From positions 37,506-101,505 of the forward strand of contig JAPPNK010000010.1 of NCBI GenBank assembly GCA_028818695.1: a stretch of DNA of 64,000 nt. The letters are read 5' to 3'. The stretch is from Candidatus Poribacteria bacterium (lineage in GTDB: Bacteria > Poribacteria > WGA-4E > GCA-2687025). The position numbers were made by a program, and so were the translations under genes. Below the pieces are notes generated by a model, which worked only from the letters and a program-made list of their open reading frames with translations, was not told where the DNA came from and ran no database searches. Shown in pieces: positions 62,569-64,000 of the stretch (position 1 is its first letter; every line of letters starts with the position of its first letter).

Positions 62569-64000
62569 ATGAAAACACAGCGACCTTCTCTTCCGCACAC
62601 TTGCAGACTTTTAGCGGCGCTTTTTGCGCTGACGCTCTTTGCTGAAAACAGCCCGGCGCAAACGGAACGAACGATCGAGAGGCATATGAGTGATGTCTAC
62701 TCGGTGGCATATTCTCCGGACGGTACACAACTTGCCAGCGGCAGCTATGATAATACGATCCGAATCTGGAACGCCGAGACGGGCAAACCAATATGGACGC
62801 TCAGGGGGCATACGGAAGTTGTCTTGTCCGTGGCATATTCTCCGGATGGCTCCCAGCTCGCCAGCGGCAGCGGCGACGGCACCGTGCGGATCTGGAACGC
62901 CGATACGGGCAAACCGATCCGAACGCTCAGGGGGCATACGGGTAGCGTCTTGTCCGTGGCGTATTCTCCGGACGGCTCCCAGCTCGCCAGCGGCGGCAGC
63001 GACGGCACAGTGTGGATCAGGAATGCCGAGACGGGCAAACTAATACGAGCGCTCGGGGGGCATACAACTTGGGTCTATTCCGTGGCGTATTCTCCGGACG
63101 GCTCCCAGCTCACCACCAGCAGCCACGGCATGGCGCGGATCTGGAATGCCGAGACAGGCAATCCAATACGAACGCTTGTTGCGGGGTTGGAATATATCAC
63201 GGTCTTGTCCGTGGCATATTCTCCGGACGGCTCCCAGCTTGTCGGCGGCGGCAGCAACGGCGACGTGCTGTTCTGGGACGCCGAGACGGGCAACGGACCA
63301 ATACGAACGTTGGAGGGCGGCTTGTATATCCATTCCGTGGCGTATTCTCCGGACGGTACACGGATTGCCAGCAACGGCTACTATGGCAGCGACGTGTTTA
63401 TCAGGAACGCCGAGACGGGCAGATTAATACGAAGGCTTGAGGGGCATACGGGTTTTGACATGCACTTTGTCGGTTCGGCGGTCTCTTCGGTGGCGTATTC
63501 TCCGGACGGCGCCCAGCTTGCCAGCAACGGCATCAACGGCGTAGTACATATCTGGAACGCCGAGACGGGCGACCTAATACGAACGCTCGGGGGCCATACG
63601 GGCGAGATCACTTCGGTGGCGTATTCTCCGGACGGTACACGGATTGCCAGCGGCGGCGCTGACACGACTATACAGTTATGGAACGTTGAGACAGGCGCGT
63701 ATGCCTTTCAAATGCTCAGGGGGCACACGGGTGGGGTCACGTCGGTGGCGTATTCTCCGGACGGTACACGACTTGCCAGCGGCGGCTACGACGACACAGT
63801 GCGGATCTGGAACGCCGATACAGGCGACCCAATACGAACGCTTAAGGGGCATACGGATTGGGTCTCTTCGGTGGCGTATTCTCCGGACGGTACGCGGATT
63901 GCCAGCGGCAGCGGCGACGGCACAGCGCGGATCTGGAACGCCGACACAGGCGACCCAATACGAACGCTTAAGGGGCATACGGATTGGGTCTCTTCGGTGG
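62569..64000 (+). CDS. Exported WD40-repeat protein (3' end outside window)
   Basis: At least 477 residues from the ATG at 62569 (MKTQRPSLPH), with AGGA six bases upstream. A signal peptide is visible to about residue 31 (LLAALFALTLFAENSPAQ). The rest consists of at least 11 WD40 units of about 42 residues, each with GHT-x-V-x-SVAYSPDG-x-LASG-D-x-x-IWNAETG-x-IRTL. Units 5 and 6 are irregular (VAGLEYITVL, GGLYIHS), and unit 7 carries an insertion (GFDMHFVGSAV). The final units share long identical stretches. The number of units exceeds one propeller, so two or more propellers or a non-canonical solenoid are possible. It remains open at base 64000. Confidence 0.9.
   Translation, partial: MKTQRPSLPHTCRLLAALFALTLFAENSPAQTERTIERHMSDVYSVAYSPDGTQLASGSYDNTIRIWNAETGKPIWTLRGHTEVVLSVAYSPDGSQLASGSGDGTVRIWNADTGKPIRTLRGHTGSVLSVAYSPDGSQLASGGSDGTVWIRNAETGKLIRALGGHTTWVYSVAYSPDGSQLTTSSHGMARIWNAETGNPIRTLVAGLEYITVLSVAYSPDGSQLVGGGSNGDVLFWDAETGNGPIRTLEGGLYIHSVAYSPDGTRIASNGYYGSDVFIRNAETGRLIRRLEGHTGFDMHFVGSAVSSVAYSPDGAQLASNGINGVVHIWNAETGDLIRTLGGHTGEITSVAYSPDGTRIASGGADTTIQLWNVETGAYAFQMLRGHTGGVTSVAYSPDGTRLASGGYDDTVRIWNADTGDPIRTLKGHTDWVSSVAYSPDGTRIASGSGDGTARIWNADTGDPIRTLKGHTDWVSSV

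Noticed and set aside
62690..64000. Regular 126-base periodicity that might be taken for a CRISPR array
   Set aside because: The period corresponds to 42-residue WD40 units in an open frame; there are no conserved short repeats with unique spacers.

Overview
The window looks like chromosomal DNA of a Gram-negative bacterium of fairly high GC, roughly 55-60% by eye. An outer membrane is implied by an Omp85/BamA-type barrel, TamB and several lipoproteins and exported proteins. Menaquinone is probably made by the futalosine route: a chorismate dehydratase (MqnA), an amidohydrolase resembling aminodeoxyfutalosine deaminase and a UbiA prenyltransferase sit in one operon. The mix of phytanoyl-CoA dioxygenase, formylglycine sulfatases, a HEAT-DUF1549-DUF1553 protein, WD40 proteins and exported beta-sandwich paralogs recalls uncultured lineages such as Candidatus Poribacteria or related planctomycete-like phyla. 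That placement is inference only; no rRNA is present.

Layout. 1-8.1 kb: a membrane protein cut by the window edge, dCTP deaminase, a 698-residue UDG-like fusion, a family 4 uracil-DNA glycosylase, ispG and rseP, all on the minus strand. 8.3-10.7 kb: a core MetE-type methyltransferase, tRNA-Pro(GGG) and an AT-richer Mrr-like nuclease flanked by hairpin repeats. 10.8-16.0 kb: a sulfatase/PhyH pair and two membrane-anchored proteins of unknown role. 16.3-23.8 kb: a tightly packed operon of DUF1549 protein, UbiA, MqnA, amidohydrolase, class II terpene cyclase and glycosyltransferase. 23.9-28.5 kb: FemAB-like protein, YbhN-like flippase and aminotransferase, then prmA. 28.4-31.6 kb: the heat-shock operon hrcA-grpE-dnaJ-prmA. 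32.1-34.0 kb: rpmB and a second sulfatase. 34.0-37.2 kb: three tandem exported paralogs and a seven-bladed WD40 protein. 37.3-40.3 kb: argH-pyrF-formyltransferase. 40.4-42.4 kb: a frameshifted RelE/ParE-like toxin, a TPR protein and a fourth exported paralog. 42.9-52.5 kb: an Omp85 protein with about seven POTRA modules, TamB and rpsD. 52.6-54.8 kb: a decayed type ISP restriction enzyme tail and an AT-rich secreted zincin. 55.0-58.8 kb: a frameshifted peptide-binding lipoprotein, a UDP-glucuronate decarboxylase-like enzyme and a DegT-family protein. 59.0-64.0 kb: coaBC, a propeller lipoprotein and a long WD40-repeat exported protein that runs off the end.

A 20-bp perfect hairpin (arms ATTCCCGC/GCGGGAAT) recurs through the intergenic spaces, usually just after the 3' end of an operon. 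At least three other dispersed repeat families accompany it. Lower-GC genes (Mrr, the toxin remnant, the zincin and to a lesser degree the UDG fusion) stand out as probable acquisitions. I found no CRISPR array, insertion sequence, rRNA or complete prophage.
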